DNA of 64,000 bases from Congeria kusceri. Lineage: Eukaryota > Mollusca > Bivalvia > Myida > Dreissenidae. The notes beneath the pieces are model-generated. The model saw nothing but the letters and a program-made list of their open reading frames with translations. It was not told the DNA's origin and did not search any database. Where the stretch lies: assembly GCA_027627225.1 (NCBI GenBank), contig CM051027.1, positions 86,553,951 through 86,617,950 on the forward strand, given 5' to 3'. Positions 1-10,956 of this stretch are shown here, piece after piece. Within the stretch, counting starts at the first letter, position 1. Every line of letters begins with the position of its first letter. The position numbers and the translations under genes were made by a program.

Positions 1-381
1 AAGCATTCGTTTGTTCAATTTATTATTTATAAGAAAGTTTTTGTTTAAATTTGATATATTTGGGACCATAAACTGAACAGTATTAAACTGAAAGTAAACA
101 GTCGCTCAATTATTGATTTAGTTCTAGTGTTTTACTCATTCAGTTCACACTGTCCGAATCAAAATGATTGATCAAAATTTTGGTAATATGTTGAGGTATT
201 AAGTACACTGTTTGCTACTGTATATATACATTTTAATTCATGCTATTTTCTTTAAAACTAGAGATTTCTAGATTGCATTTAAAAAAAAAAAGACAGTTTC
301 AGAAATCGTGCAGCTTTTTTCGTAAATTCAATAATTATACTCGCATTGATCTAGTTATATGTAATATTTAATACTTAGAAA
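1..381. other. AT-rich left flank, no gene seen
   Basis: No open frame, repeat or RNA gene could be recognised. The last eight bases (374-381, CTTAGAAA) are the left target-site duplication of the hAT transposon that follows. Confidence 0.6.
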
Positions 382-1553
382 TAAGGGTATCACGTTTACA
401 GATTTTTCTAAACGTTTAAACGAAATGAAATAAACGAAACGTTACCGTTTAAACGGTATCCCTATGTCCGTTTTAAAAGCATCAGTGCCATCGCATTTCC
501 AAACTGAAAGTAGTAATTATTTCCGGAAGTTATATTCAGTGCATATCCCATTCGCGCAATGACGTCATATTAAAACCAACTGTTCTCGTCGTTGTCGAAC
601 CATTGGGTTACACTTTGTCTACTTACATGCCGTAATATTTTGTAACAAAGACGAATTAATATCGAACCCACATTTCTTCAATAAGAGTAAACCGGTTTTA
701 TTCGTTAGCACAGTTGGTGAGTTGAATTCGTAATACAGATAGCATAAATGAGGACGTAAAAAGCTCTGGATAAAAAAAGACAAAAAAAACAACAACACGT
801 ATTTATTGCATTTGAAAACGTATAGATCTGTATTGCATTTAACTATATTCTATTTCTGTGTTTTCCGTTTATATTGTACCAGAATTGCCATGCTGTGCTG
901 TTAAGTTCATGTTTCAAACGTTTAATCCTTGTGAGTGAGATACTGATTTCTTTATAGAAAAGCGATACATATTGATAAATAAACCTGTTGAACCCGTTCG
1001 ATGTTGAGTTATGTATAAACTCAATTAAACCAGTAACCTATACAGACTTTACGGAATTTATTTGTAATTACTAGTAGGATAGTAGCGCGATAAGCCAAAA
1101 ATTGACAACGCTTCAATTGTTGAATATTGACATTTATGGTGCAGGGTAAAATTTTACTAAGCTACTTCCGCAATTCCTAAACTTTCAACCGTATTTTAAA
1201 TTCAGTGAAGACTATTCAGTTTATTAATACTTTGATAAATTTTATGTTTTCGAGCGAAGTCATAGCATATTTATACATTCCAAGAAATTATTAACTTGCA
1301 TCAATCTGTTATATTTAAAACTCAATTACTTTAAAATGTGTGCGTAAGTCTACGACTAGCGTTAGTAGTTTAGTAAAATGGTACCCTGACCATTTTATTT
1401 AAGTGTTTATATTTGAAATACTGAGACAAACAATAAAATTTTCAATGTTTTACTTAACAAGATGTACATCAAAACGAGTATCTGTTCATTAAATTGGCTG
1501 CATCAGGAATGAACTTGCTGGCGTGGTTTGCGTACCCGTCGTCCCGTAAAGGT

Positions 1554-3756
1554 TTACTCACTAGATTTGTGGAGGAATACCAGTTTGTCCACTGATGAAG
1601 AGTCTAGGGACGCCCTAAGCTTAGTAACGGTAGCTCCAGCAACGGAAAACACTCGCTCCGATGGTACGGAAGTTGCTGGCACACCGGTCAATTTTCTCGC
1701 AAGAACTGCAAGTCGGGGATAGGTGTCCATGTTCAATTTCCACCACAGAAATGGACTTTGACTTAATGGGACAGCTTTATCACACAGATAACGCTCAAGT
1801 TCTTCGGCACCATTTCACGGTGTAGCACTGGTTGTTGCCTGGAAATATCCACCTAACAAAAATGCCATGTCATCTTGGTCAAGTTTCGATCGCTTACTTG
1901 GCCCTGGTTGAGAGATTATATTTGGGCTATCGGCGGTTGGTTGAGACATCGGTAACTGTAAAGTGTCCACACGCTCAAGCACGCTCTCATGAACCAGTTT
2001 CCGCTGGGGCTCCGTCAGAAACGGCAGTGATCTGTACCTGGGGTCAAGAAAAGTGCATATGACCGGCAAGCTTGATGTGATTTCGTCACTGTCAATGTGA
2101 TACCTTTTCACCAAATCAGAATGCACGTCTTTCTTGAATTTTGCAACAGCGGGAGTGTCTTGGTCATTCTCAGCGAGGTGGTGGTTTATTATACTGAAAA
2201 GTATCGGGTAAATACCACCGACGGTAGGGTACAGCTCTGAACACATTGTTCTCGTTGCAAAAATAGCGGTTTTAAAACCGGGACCAGACCCTCAATTATT
2301 TTCAGCTGGTCATCAGTTAGGTCAAGAGAACGCGCATCAGCGATTTTTGTCACGGCTGGGTCGTGCAAGACGGCATACACCGGTAGACGCTGTTCGAGAA
2401 GCCTTTCGAGCATGTCGTATGTTGAATTCCAACGTGTTTCACAGTCAATGATTAAGCTGTTTTCCTTGGACTTGGAGCCCAATTGCTTTTGTTTTTCTTC
2501 AAGTGCATTTGAGACGACAACGGATTTTCGGAAGTGTTTTACTAATCTTCTGCATGAAACCAATGCCTTTCGGATAGTCTCTGACTTCTCAAACCCACTG
2601 CGAATGGACAATTGTAGCGTGTGTCCAAAACAGCGTACGTGAGTCCACTGAAGTTGTTGTACGCACACCACCATATTTGACGCATTGTCAGTTACAATAG
2701 CGGAAACATGCTCATCTTTTATGCCGAATTCCTGGGTTATCGATTTGATTTCCGCTGCTGTATTTTCTGCAGTGTGTCGCTCTTTGACAGCTCGAGTGGC
2801 CAACACTCTGTTGTGGTAATTCCAATCTGCAAACAGAAAATGGAATACATTAAACATCTTCTTACACGCTTAAATTAGCTTTTTTTTTTACAAGATACTT
2901 TATCATTTTTGGCATAATACTAAAGTCAACATTCAAATTTCACTAACGTGATGAGGTATTTTTTCCTACATCCAAATTGACAAACTCGTACATGACGTAT
3001 ATTTGTTTACTAAATCATTGCATCACTACAGTAAACTTAAAATATGTCCTATTTCATTATAAACATGCCGACGAATTAAATGTCAAATTTCAAATAATTA
3101 AATGATTAATGTACTGTAATGTACTGTGGGTTCCATAAACTGATTTGGTATGAAATTATGTTATTAAAAATATATCAATGCATTTATAGTTTGTGCTTAC
3201 CTTCATCAATGAAGTGACAAGTTACTGTAATATAGCCCTCCGTTGCAAGGCTAGTCCAATGGTCCGATGTCAGTGCCACGCCAGTCTGCTTGGATAATAC
3301 GTTTAGCAGTTCGCTTTTTTCCGACTCGTACATTTTTGTAACGTAAGTTGACACTGTGCTAGGGCCAGGCACGTCATACGACGGATTAAGCTCTCGACAA
3401 AAGTCAATGAAACCTTCTCCATTTACAATGGAAATAGGTCGGAGATCTCGCGCACACATGAGGGCTAATTTCTCTGTGCAAACTATCCATTTTTGCCGAG
3501 TCATCGTGGGTTTGGCAAAATCAGTCAGCTTCCGCTGCTGTTTCTCACTATCGTCTGCGGACGTTTTAGTTGCATCCAGTCGCACAGACTTGTGAACCAT
3601 TTTTATGTGGTTCGCCATGGTCCCCGTACTTCCACCTTTGTACGACAACTCGGTTGCACACAAGTTACATTTAACCTTTTCTTTTCCGCATACTTCAATT
3701 TTAGTAAAAAAGTTCCAATACGGAGATTTTTTTCCGCGACCTGTCTCGTTCGCCAT
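1554..3756 (-). pseudogene. hAT transposase (BED finger, ZBED-like), broken
   Basis: Two exons. Exon 1 (3756 down to 3201) starts at MANETGRG and has a BED-type zinc finger (YWNFFTKIE, then CNLC and a downstream HIKMVH), then the catalytic-domain start LTSDHWTSLATEGY. A good donor GTAAGC follows at 3200, and the acceptor TTTGCAG places exon 2 at 2826. Exon 2 carries IVTDNASNM, CFGHTLQLS and ETRWNSTYDML, all typical of hAT transposases, and ends in the C-terminal dimerisation motif (YPRLAVLA, PATSVPSERVFS, stop at 1554-1556). Two lesions: a one-base frameshift near 2250, just before MCSELYPTV, and an in-frame TGA at 1815-1817 about 28 codons before the dimerisation motif. An upstream in-frame ATG at 3856-3858 exists but reads through the duplicated leader, so 3756 is preferred. 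Either lesion could be an assembly error; with both, this copy is unlikely to be active. Confidence 0.9.
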
Positions 3757-3786
3757 ATCTCTAAAAATGAATGCCGATGAAGAAAC

Positions 3787-3908
3787 GGCGGGAAAATTTC
3801 CTCGTGCACTTCGTGCCGACGCGCGTCGAATGTTCAAGACCATTCGGGGCATGCTCATGCAACAAATGGCGGGAAAATTTTCTCGTGCACTTCGTGCCGA
3901 CGCGCGTT
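3787..3908 (-). promoter_or_regulatory. Duplicated leader with E2F-like sites upstream of the transposase
   Basis: Two copies of a roughly 40-bp block (GGCGGGAAAATTT, then GTGCACTTCGTGCCGACGCG) start at 3787 and 3868, an 81-bp spacing. Each begins with GGCGGGAAA, on the minus strand TTTCCCGCC, which matches the E2F consensus. They lie 31-150 bp upstream of the transposase ATG, so they could be promoter elements. A diverged third copy occurs at about 17434-17482. Regulatory function is inferred only from the motif. Confidence 0.5.
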
Positions 3909-4312
3909 AAATATTCAAGACGTTTAGTCCGTACATGGTGTATTGTTATGTTTACGGTATTGTGAATAAGGGCCATCTGGCGCACGTGATACAAATACGA
4001 GTCTTTTTCAGCAGCTGTTAATAAGCTTTGCAACGTCGTAACGTAATGAACTAAAATGGATTCTGTTGATATTGACTGTCGTTTAAACGTTTACTGTTTT
4101 TGTAAACGTTTTTGAGCAAAACACGAAACGCGACCGTTTAAACGTTTAAACGTGATACCCTTACTTAGAAAATGAAATGTGCCTTTAATTTATGGTTCAG
4201 AGCGGTGTTGAACATATTTTTGACATGTCAAATGTGTCAAGCATTAGGCTATCGATTTTCTTTTTGCTTACTAATTTTAAATACGACGTCTGCAAACAAT
4301 CAAAGTACATGT

Positions 4313-4384
4313 GGACTCCGTGGTGTAGTGGATAGTAAGTTAGCCTTCGGAGCAGTCGTTCCTAGTTCAAAACCAGCAACGGAC
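4313..4384 (+). repeat. tRNA-Arg(UCG)-like sequence, SINE head or tRNA pseudogene
   Basis: About 72 bases align by eye with a tRNA-Arg(TCG): GACTCCGTGG start, A-box-like TGGTGTAGTGG at 4321-4331, CTTCGGA in the anticodon-loop position and a B-box-like AGTTCAAAACC. The acceptor stem does not pair well and the T-arm is mutated, so a working tRNA is unlikely. It probably is the head of a tRNA-derived SINE or a decayed tRNA copy. Confidence 0.55.
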
Positions 4385-5164
4385 ATCTTCATTTTTTTGG
4401 TATCGATATTTGACAATAAGTACATACCTACGCCCTGTATAACTACTTGAACGTTAACTGATTCACTCGAAATTATTTTAAAAATTTGTCATTTCAATGA
4501 CGATCTACATCATGTTAAATAATTAATAGCATCAGTATAGCTTCTCTATTTTAATACTTGCTTTAAATAGCTCTAAAATCCTACTGGTATTAACTATAAA
4601 ATAATATTTAACTGACATGAAAAGGGTCAGCGTGTTGTTCAGTTTATAATGAAACGTAGATCTACTAATTTTTGTTTTGATTACCCGATAGATTAGACGA
4701 TCGAAAGCCATGGTGGGCATCCTGCGTCTTTTGCCATTCACGCTGATAACTGTCCATGCATTTATACGTATATGCTCTTAAATTCATAACTCATTAAACG
4801 TGAAAGGCGTGTCCACTTCACGTGTTGTTTAGATTTATACAATTTATATTTTCATGAAATATTATTAAAGATAATAACTTGTATGTAAAGCTATGTTATA
4901 ATATTGTTATTAAATTAAGCAAATAGTTAGCAAATAGCAATTTATCTGTCAGTATCTTACTTAATAATGACTTGTCTATGAAAACAAGAACCGGTTCCTG
5001 TTGGGTTACTTCATGTGGCGAGTGATGACTGGACATCAACAAACAGTCGAATATCTTGTGCAGACAACAGGTTGGTCTAACAATACAAAATACTGCACAC
5101 TATAAATGGAATTTTACGACCTGGCACTTACTACATAACAGTAATAGTAAATTTTATTAACTAC
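4385..5164. other. Non-coding, nothing recognised
   Basis: AT-rich DNA without a convincing open frame or repeat structure. Confidence 0.4.
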
Positions 5165-5630
5165 ACATCATTTCAGAACATGCGAAAAGCCACGTGGACG
5201 GAGAGTTTGGTAACATTAAGACTATACAGAAGGACGGATTGTGAGAGTAAGGAGCAATTAGAGGCCGTCGTAGAGTAGTCGTCGGCAACCAACACCACTG
5301 TTCGATACCCGGCATGGTCCTGGAGGAACTGGAAGGAGTTTCTTGTGGAGCATTTCAAGGCTCTAATTGGAATAAGGTAGCATCATGCCTATGAGTACTA
5401 TGAATAATTTAACACTTTTTTTCATTCATATTCAAGTATGTATAACATTCATTTTTGCAAATAAATGAGACATTGTTTCATAAGGCTGTTGTGGCATGAA
5501 GGAAAATGTGTTTTTTTTTTTCAGGAAGTATCAGTACTTAAAGTACTCCAACGGTAAGCCGGTGAGACCGTCACATGACGCCGCGCATTCGACAGTATGC
5601 GTTTTGAAACCCCGCGTTCTGGGTCAATAA
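5165..5630 (+). pseudogene. Degenerate two-exon gene fragment, family not identified
   Basis: A coding-like stretch ends at 5376 on a donor AAG|GTAGCA. The acceptor is a long T-run plus CAG at 5524, and exon 2 (5525-5630) continues in frame (IGI, then RKYQYLKYSNGKPVRPSHD) to a TAA at 5628-5630. Exon 1 has an in-frame TAG at 5276-5278. In another frame near its start it reads HVDGEFGNIKT, so a frameshift is likely too. The coding-like text plus spliceable ends suggest a decayed gene, perhaps the 3' part of a transposon-borne gene. I do not recognise the family. Confidence 0.35.
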
Positions 5631-6357
5631 TACTACTCGATCGGAAATTGCAAACGCAGCCGGCCTAAGAAAAAGAAGACAGGACTATCTTCATAAACCT
5701 GTCCGTCCGTACGTTCTTCCTGCATAGAAGGAAAACATATGCCCAGGACCAAACGCTGAATAGGTGTAGCTGTGCTGATTGAGTGTTTTGAATACCAGCA
5801 TAAGTGACGTTCATCATATCTATGTTTTATGGTGACATAATAAATATACCATGAGTTTGTGATGATGCATATTGCATTTTGTTTATTATTTCTGTATTTC
5901 CATTGAACATGCTAGAACCATATTAAACAGTGATCATGAAGTTGTATGGTTGCTAAGCAAAATTATCAAATATAAACTAAACCAAGGTGAAACTATTGTG
6001 TATCAAAATTACTTGTTTTTTCGATGACGTAAATTATAAGACGTATTAACTAAGTAATGCCCGTTTTACATTAATAACTTAGTTTGAAAGAGATATTGTA
6101 CAACTTCTTCTAATGGCAAAACTCATTCACCCATGCATTTCCGCAATATATAGTACATCTATGTAAACCATTAATATATACTTGTTTGTAAGCCAAACAT
6201 TTCTTCATTAAATCATTATACCGTATTAGACTTAATTTTAATATTTTTTATCATGGCAATAGTTGTTATTCAATCATGCCACATGTGGACTGGTCTGCTA
6301 CGCACACGTTAACGCTCTGTTATTGCTAGGCAACAAAACCTATTCTTTACACGTGGA
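5631..6357. other. Non-coding, nothing recognised
   Basis: AT-rich. The only notable motif is ATTGCTAGGCAAC at 6322-6334, close to an RFX X-box. No gene or repeat boundary was seen. Confidence 0.4.
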
Positions 6358-9118
6358 GATTGATTGATTGATTCCTTTATTTCCTCCATATTTGAAGAGT
6401 TGAACATATGTACACAGTAAATTAACAAATTAATACAGCATGCAAATATAAATAATGCAATTTGTGTGATCACAATAAGTGTTCACACTACGTACATTCC
6501 AATAAAGAAAAATAAATCTAAGATGTTTTATCATATACAACGAATGTGTTCAAAAGAATATCACATTTCCAGGTAAGCAGTTTAAAATATAACAATGCAA
6601 GTTATAGCAACAACACAATGTATCCTGCTATATATTAGCATTACCTACATAATATAAATTTGACTTGGTTACAAAAACAAGACAAATTAAGTAGGAAGCT
6701 TATGCATAATATTTTATAAGGGTTTAGTCTCATAGTGTTAAGCCTTAAACGAAATCGAAATTTAAGACTAAGTTACGAGCTATCACTCTTTAAAACCAGA
6801 TCAAGCATTAACCCTGCGTAGCATTTTAACAAGAGCAATTGTTAATGTATGGTTGATAAAGCAGCCGTCGCTGTGCACTGTACACAACACGAACAGTTCT
6901 GAGCACTGGTCGTTTACTGACATGGACATAATTGCCCTAAATTTGTCATGGCCACATTGTTCAATAATTGCATCCCACATTTTCAAACGGTTATAATCTT
7001 TCTTGTGGCAAAACATAATTGAATGCACGGTTAAATCGTCCGTCAATAACTGACAAGATACACATGTTTGTATAAAGGGTTTAGATACAAATAGCCCAAT
7101 ATTGAGCAGCAGTACTTTGCACACATGTAGTAATTTTGGTTTTCGTTTGGCAATCTCCCAAAGAGGTGAGCAGCAACGTTCACGTATCACATTTCGGTAT
7201 GCATAATTCACAAATTCACAGTTTTCAAAAGTTCTGTGATTAGTAGGGATTATCACATTATAGTATAATATTTTCTTCCAGATATATTTAGAAGGAAATG
7301 TACCGGATTCAACGTATTGTGTCAAGTGTTCAACAAGATTATATTTTTGCAACAGTCGATACATTTCTGGCACAAATCCAATAGTTTGTTTATCAAAATT
7401 TAAAACTCGAAAGAGTCGTTGATTAAAGATTTCTTTTGCTATATACTGACATGGTAATCGGCACAACTGTCCCATGAACTGCAGCTTCTTATAGTCAATC
7501 ATAGTTTCAATGGGAGTTATGTCGAGTGTTGATAGCACGTAATCGGTATGTATATTTCTCTGGTATCCTTGCATGTGCTTAATACAGAACCGATGCGCAA
7601 TTTCGAGTTTAGTAATGTCTTTTTTCGAGTAATTTATCCACAGTTCACAGCCGTATAATGCCTTGGGTATAACGGCAGACAGATAAACTGTTTTAAGAGT
7701 CATCGCACTTATATTTTATTGGGGCAAACACCTTTGTTACACACATTTAAGTATGTCCCTCTTAATTTGTTACAAGCGTTATCAATAGATTCTTTTACAG
7801 ACAGTGTTCCATTACTGATTATACCCAAATGAGTATATTGAACAGTATTAGAAATTCTCTCTTCTCCCAAATAACACGACACCTGCTGAGTTGATGAATT
7901 AAATAACATAATAGCACATTTATTCACATTATATACAAATCTCCATCGCCTTGAGTATTCATTGCATAGTTGTATCATACTGTCCAGGCCATTCTTCGAA
8001 TAGGAGACAAGTACCATGTCGTCAGCCACCGTAGGCGAGCACATATTAATGTCATATATACAAAAGCCGCTCCCACTTCGCGTTAACTGGTTGATTAAGC
8101 CGTCGATGAAAACTAAATAGAGAAGCGGCGAGCTTTTACCTCCTTGCCTGGTTCCCTGGTATATCGGAAATTCCTCGGAATAAAGTCCACTGTATTTTAC
8201 TCGACTAGACGCGTTACTGTATATGTTGCGTATGGCTAACAAGGTGTTTCCATCTATTGTTGGTCTTGATTCACGATCGCCTAAGGTCAGTTCTATAAGT
8301 TTATACATCAGACCGTCATGCCAGACCCGGTCAAAGGCCTGTCGAGCGTCCAGGAAACACAGGTACAAGATTGAAGAGAGGTCCTTTGCAGAATAGAGGG
8401 ATTCTCGCAGTACAAAGCTTGTTATCAGGCACCCTAGCTGTTTTTGAAATCCGCACTGAAGCCTATTCAGTTTCGCAGTAATATTGTCTATACATCGCTC
8501 CATTAAGACACATTCGTACACTTTAAGGATAGATGATGATAATGTAATAGCCCTGTAGTTGTTGGGGTCATCTTTTCGTTTGTTGCCACCTTTGTATAAC
8601 GTTATAATCTCCCCCTTTTTCATGTGGTCGGGAACATAGCCTCCCCTTAGCATTGCGGTGTACATAACCGATAAAGGTTGGGCAATAGTATCTTTGGCAT
8701 ATAATAGGTGTTCATGGCTTATTTCGTCTGGTCCGCAAGCTTTTCCTTTCGGAAGCTTATTAATGCAATCCGCTACCACTTCTGGCGAAACATTAACCAT
8801 TGGATCAACTGTAATAGTGTTTGTTTGTCGGACCGTCTCTTCCACAGTTATTTTCCATTCATGGTCAAAGTGTGGATCATCAGAAGGCGTGTATAAAGTT
8901 TTAAAATACTCCCCCCATTGTTCTACTATGTCTTCTCTGTTCCTGTACATTACACCATTGAACTGCATCCCTTCACCGAATTTCATTTTATTATGATGTT
9001 TTCTTGAATTTAACGTCTTCCAAAAACGAACAGAGTCTCGTTCAGCAGCTTCCTCTAGGTTACAAGAAAACATCGATGACAGTTCTTACAGAAGGGATAC
9101 ATATCTGAATTGTATTCG
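6358..9118 (-). mobile_element. 5'-truncated non-LTR retrotransposon (LINE)
   Basis: Minus-strand element whose 3' end is marked by a tetranucleotide tail, (GATT)4 on the plus strand at 6358-6373, equal to (AATC)n in element orientation. About 440 bp of 3' UTR separates the tail from the coding stop at 6801. Coding similarity fades just beyond 9073, where an in-frame TAA precedes the conserved run; no endonuclease domain is present, so the copy is 5' truncated. The right boundary is approximate. Tail type and RT motifs suggest a member of the I/Jockey group, which I cannot confirm without a search. Confidence 0.85.
6801..9073 (-). pseudogene. Reverse transcriptase ORF of the LINE, frameshifted
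   Basis: The first part (9073 to 7709, 454 codons) carries the RT palm: PNNYRAITLSSSILKVYE (finger), FLDARQAFDRVWHDGL with the motif A aspartate, YQGTRQGGKSSPLLYLVFID (motif B) and VADDMVLVS (motif C, normally FADD). The second part (7703 to 6801, 300 codons) is the C-terminal domain (VYLSAVIPKALYGCELW and onwards), in another frame. The break is at about 7710-7725, in an AT-rich run that looks like a two-base AT insertion. Near the C terminus is a spaced cysteine/histidine cluster (TCVSCQLLTDDLTVHSIMFC) resembling the zinc-binding end of some LINE ORF2 proteins. The copy is inactive: frameshifted and lacking endonuclease. Confidence 0.88.
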
Positions 9119-9967
9119 TAAAAAAATACAGCGCGCAATCATTTTTTCAACGCATCCCAACGCTCCATACGCGAAGAAAAATATTTCATTTATGATTAGT
9201 TGATGTCACGGACATGCGTATAACCTTTTAGTTTGATCCGTTATATTGTTTCTACATTAATTCGGAATTCAATGTTTTATTGAAAATGTTCAACAGGCGT
9301 GGTGTTAAAACATTATTTCGATTAAAAAATATTTTAATAGCTGTTATGCTGTCCATTTTTTACCTTCAGTAATCCGTGTCGTTATATCGTTGCTAGGCAA
9401 CATAATAGTCTAATTTTAAGACTGCGTAATGGATTTAAATACCTTGCTAACAATTATTATGGACGAGATGATAAAATGCACATGTTATTTTTTTCGTGTT
9501 ATAAAACAGATTTGCACTTTAGTGCGCAATTGTTTCTCAACGTGTCATTTACGTCATAACGTCAAATGCTAGTAACTTGGCGTCTCAAAAATGTGTATAA
9601 CTGTGGCATTTCTTGTCCGATTAGAAATATTTTTGTATCAATCATCTCTAAATATAATGTACTTTTCAAAATGATTAAATACCAGAAATGTGACATTTTG
9701 TCATTAAGGCCGGTTTTCTCACGACGCGGCTCAATTATTTTTTGGTACATAGGTGTAACATCATAAAATACAGATCAAGTTCAACTTTGGTTACAAACCA
9801 CTCAATGTTGACAGAGTTATGGCTCCTATTGAAATAAAATGTTTTCAAATACACGGTTGAACATTCATAAATTAAAGCATTATCTCTGTCCATTTCTTTC
9901 GAATGGATGCCATAGTTCTGTGACAAGGCCATATTGTGGGGGTTTATCCGTCACTCATGTGACAATT
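9119..9967. other. Non-coding, with one MITE end fragment
   Basis: No gene. Positions 9702-9733 match the right end of the palindromic MITE seen complete at 49864-50130 (CCGGTTTTCTCACGACGCGG). A perfect X-box-like palindrome GTTGCTAGGCAAC is at 9389-9401. Confidence 0.5.
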
Positions 9968-10832
9968 CTAGTTTGAGCTGTACTACTCACCCGTTCTGCG
10001 GCGTCGGCGTAATGTTCTGGTTAAAGTTTGCATGCAACAAGTCCATATCTCTGTAGCTACTACAGATATTCAATTTTGAGACTTCACACATGTCTTTGAT
10101 GTCATATAAGGTCACTGACCAAGGCCCATAACTCTGACCAGCAGTTTAGCAGAATTATGCCCCTTTTTGTACTTAGAAATTCAGGTTAAGGTTTGCGTGC
10201 AAAAACTCCGTATCTCTACAACTACTACAGATATTCAATTGAAACTTCACACATGTCTTCAGGGTCATTATATACGGTAACTGACCAAGGCCCATAACTC
10301 TGACCTGCAATTTAGCAGAATTATGCCCCATTTGGTACTTAGAAATTCAGGTTACAGTTTGTGTGCAACAACTTCACATCTCTATATCTTATACAGATAT
10401 TCAATTAAAACTTCACATGTCTTCAAGGTCATTATATAAGGTCATCAGCCAAGGCACATAACCATGACTAGCATTTTAGGAGAATTATGCCCTTTTTTTG
10501 TGGTAAAGGCCAATAATTCTGACAAAGCGGTTAGTCGAGCGTGCTGTCCTGTGACGGCTCTTGTTGTACTTAGAAATTCAGGTTAAAGTTTGCGTGCAAC
10601 AACTCCATATCTCTAGAACTACTACAGATATTCAATTGAAACTTCACACGTCTTCAGGGTCATTATATAAGGTCACACACCAAGGCCCATAACTCTGACC
10701 TCCAATTTAGCAAAATTATGCCCTTTTTGTACATCACTCGCCATACCTGTGACCAGCGTTTTAGCAGAATTATGCCCTTTTTTGTAGTGATAAAGGCCCA
10801 TAACTCCGACAACTCTGAGACGGCTCTTGTTA
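9968..10832 (+). repeat. Tandem-repeat element, family A (copy 1)
   Basis: About five diverged tandem units of roughly 180 bp, each with GTTTGCGTGCAACAA, a CTACAGATATTCAATTGAAA stretch, GGTCATTATATAAGGTCA and CCAAGGCCCATAACTCTGAC. Two family-A 3' ends are present: a hairpin GCTGTC...GACGGC followed by TCTTGTT at 10542-10565, and GAGACGGCTCTTGTT ending at about 10832. Other copies are at 26766-27811 and 42598-43304. The 5' hairpin, clear in copy 2, is degraded here. Confidence 0.75.
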
Positions 10833-10956
10833 ATCTTCAAGTGAAATGAAACAAATATTAGTATGTGTAACAAGAATGATTTGTTATTAAGGTCTATCAT
10901 GTTTTTCATATGTTTTAGCTTAAACCTATTTATTTTAGCTCAATTGTGTCACAACT

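Larger units (their letters stand above)
382..4163 (-). mobile_element. hAT-superfamily DNA transposon, complete ends
   Basis: A 3,782-bp element bounded by perfect 17-bp terminal inverted repeats: TAAGGGTATCACGTTTA at 382-398 and its complement at 4147-4163. It is flanked by a perfect 8-bp target duplication CTTAGAAA (374-381 and 4164-4171), the size expected for hAT. Subterminal regions carry several copies of the palindromic core GTTTAAAC (about 410-460 and 4080-4150), possibly transposase-binding sites. Another palindrome-plus-GGTATCCC motif at 449-467 partly repeats the terminus inside the left end. The only gene is the transposase on the minus strand. About 1.1 kb between the left TIR and the end of the transposase has no recognisable coding content but contains a full CRE-like TGACGTCA at 560-567. 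Intact ends suggest a fairly young insertion, though the transposase is already broken. Confidence 0.95.

Noticed and set aside
4313..4384. Functional tRNA-Arg gene
   Set aside because: The acceptor stem does not pair and the T-arm is mutated; better read as a SINE head or pseudo-tRNA.
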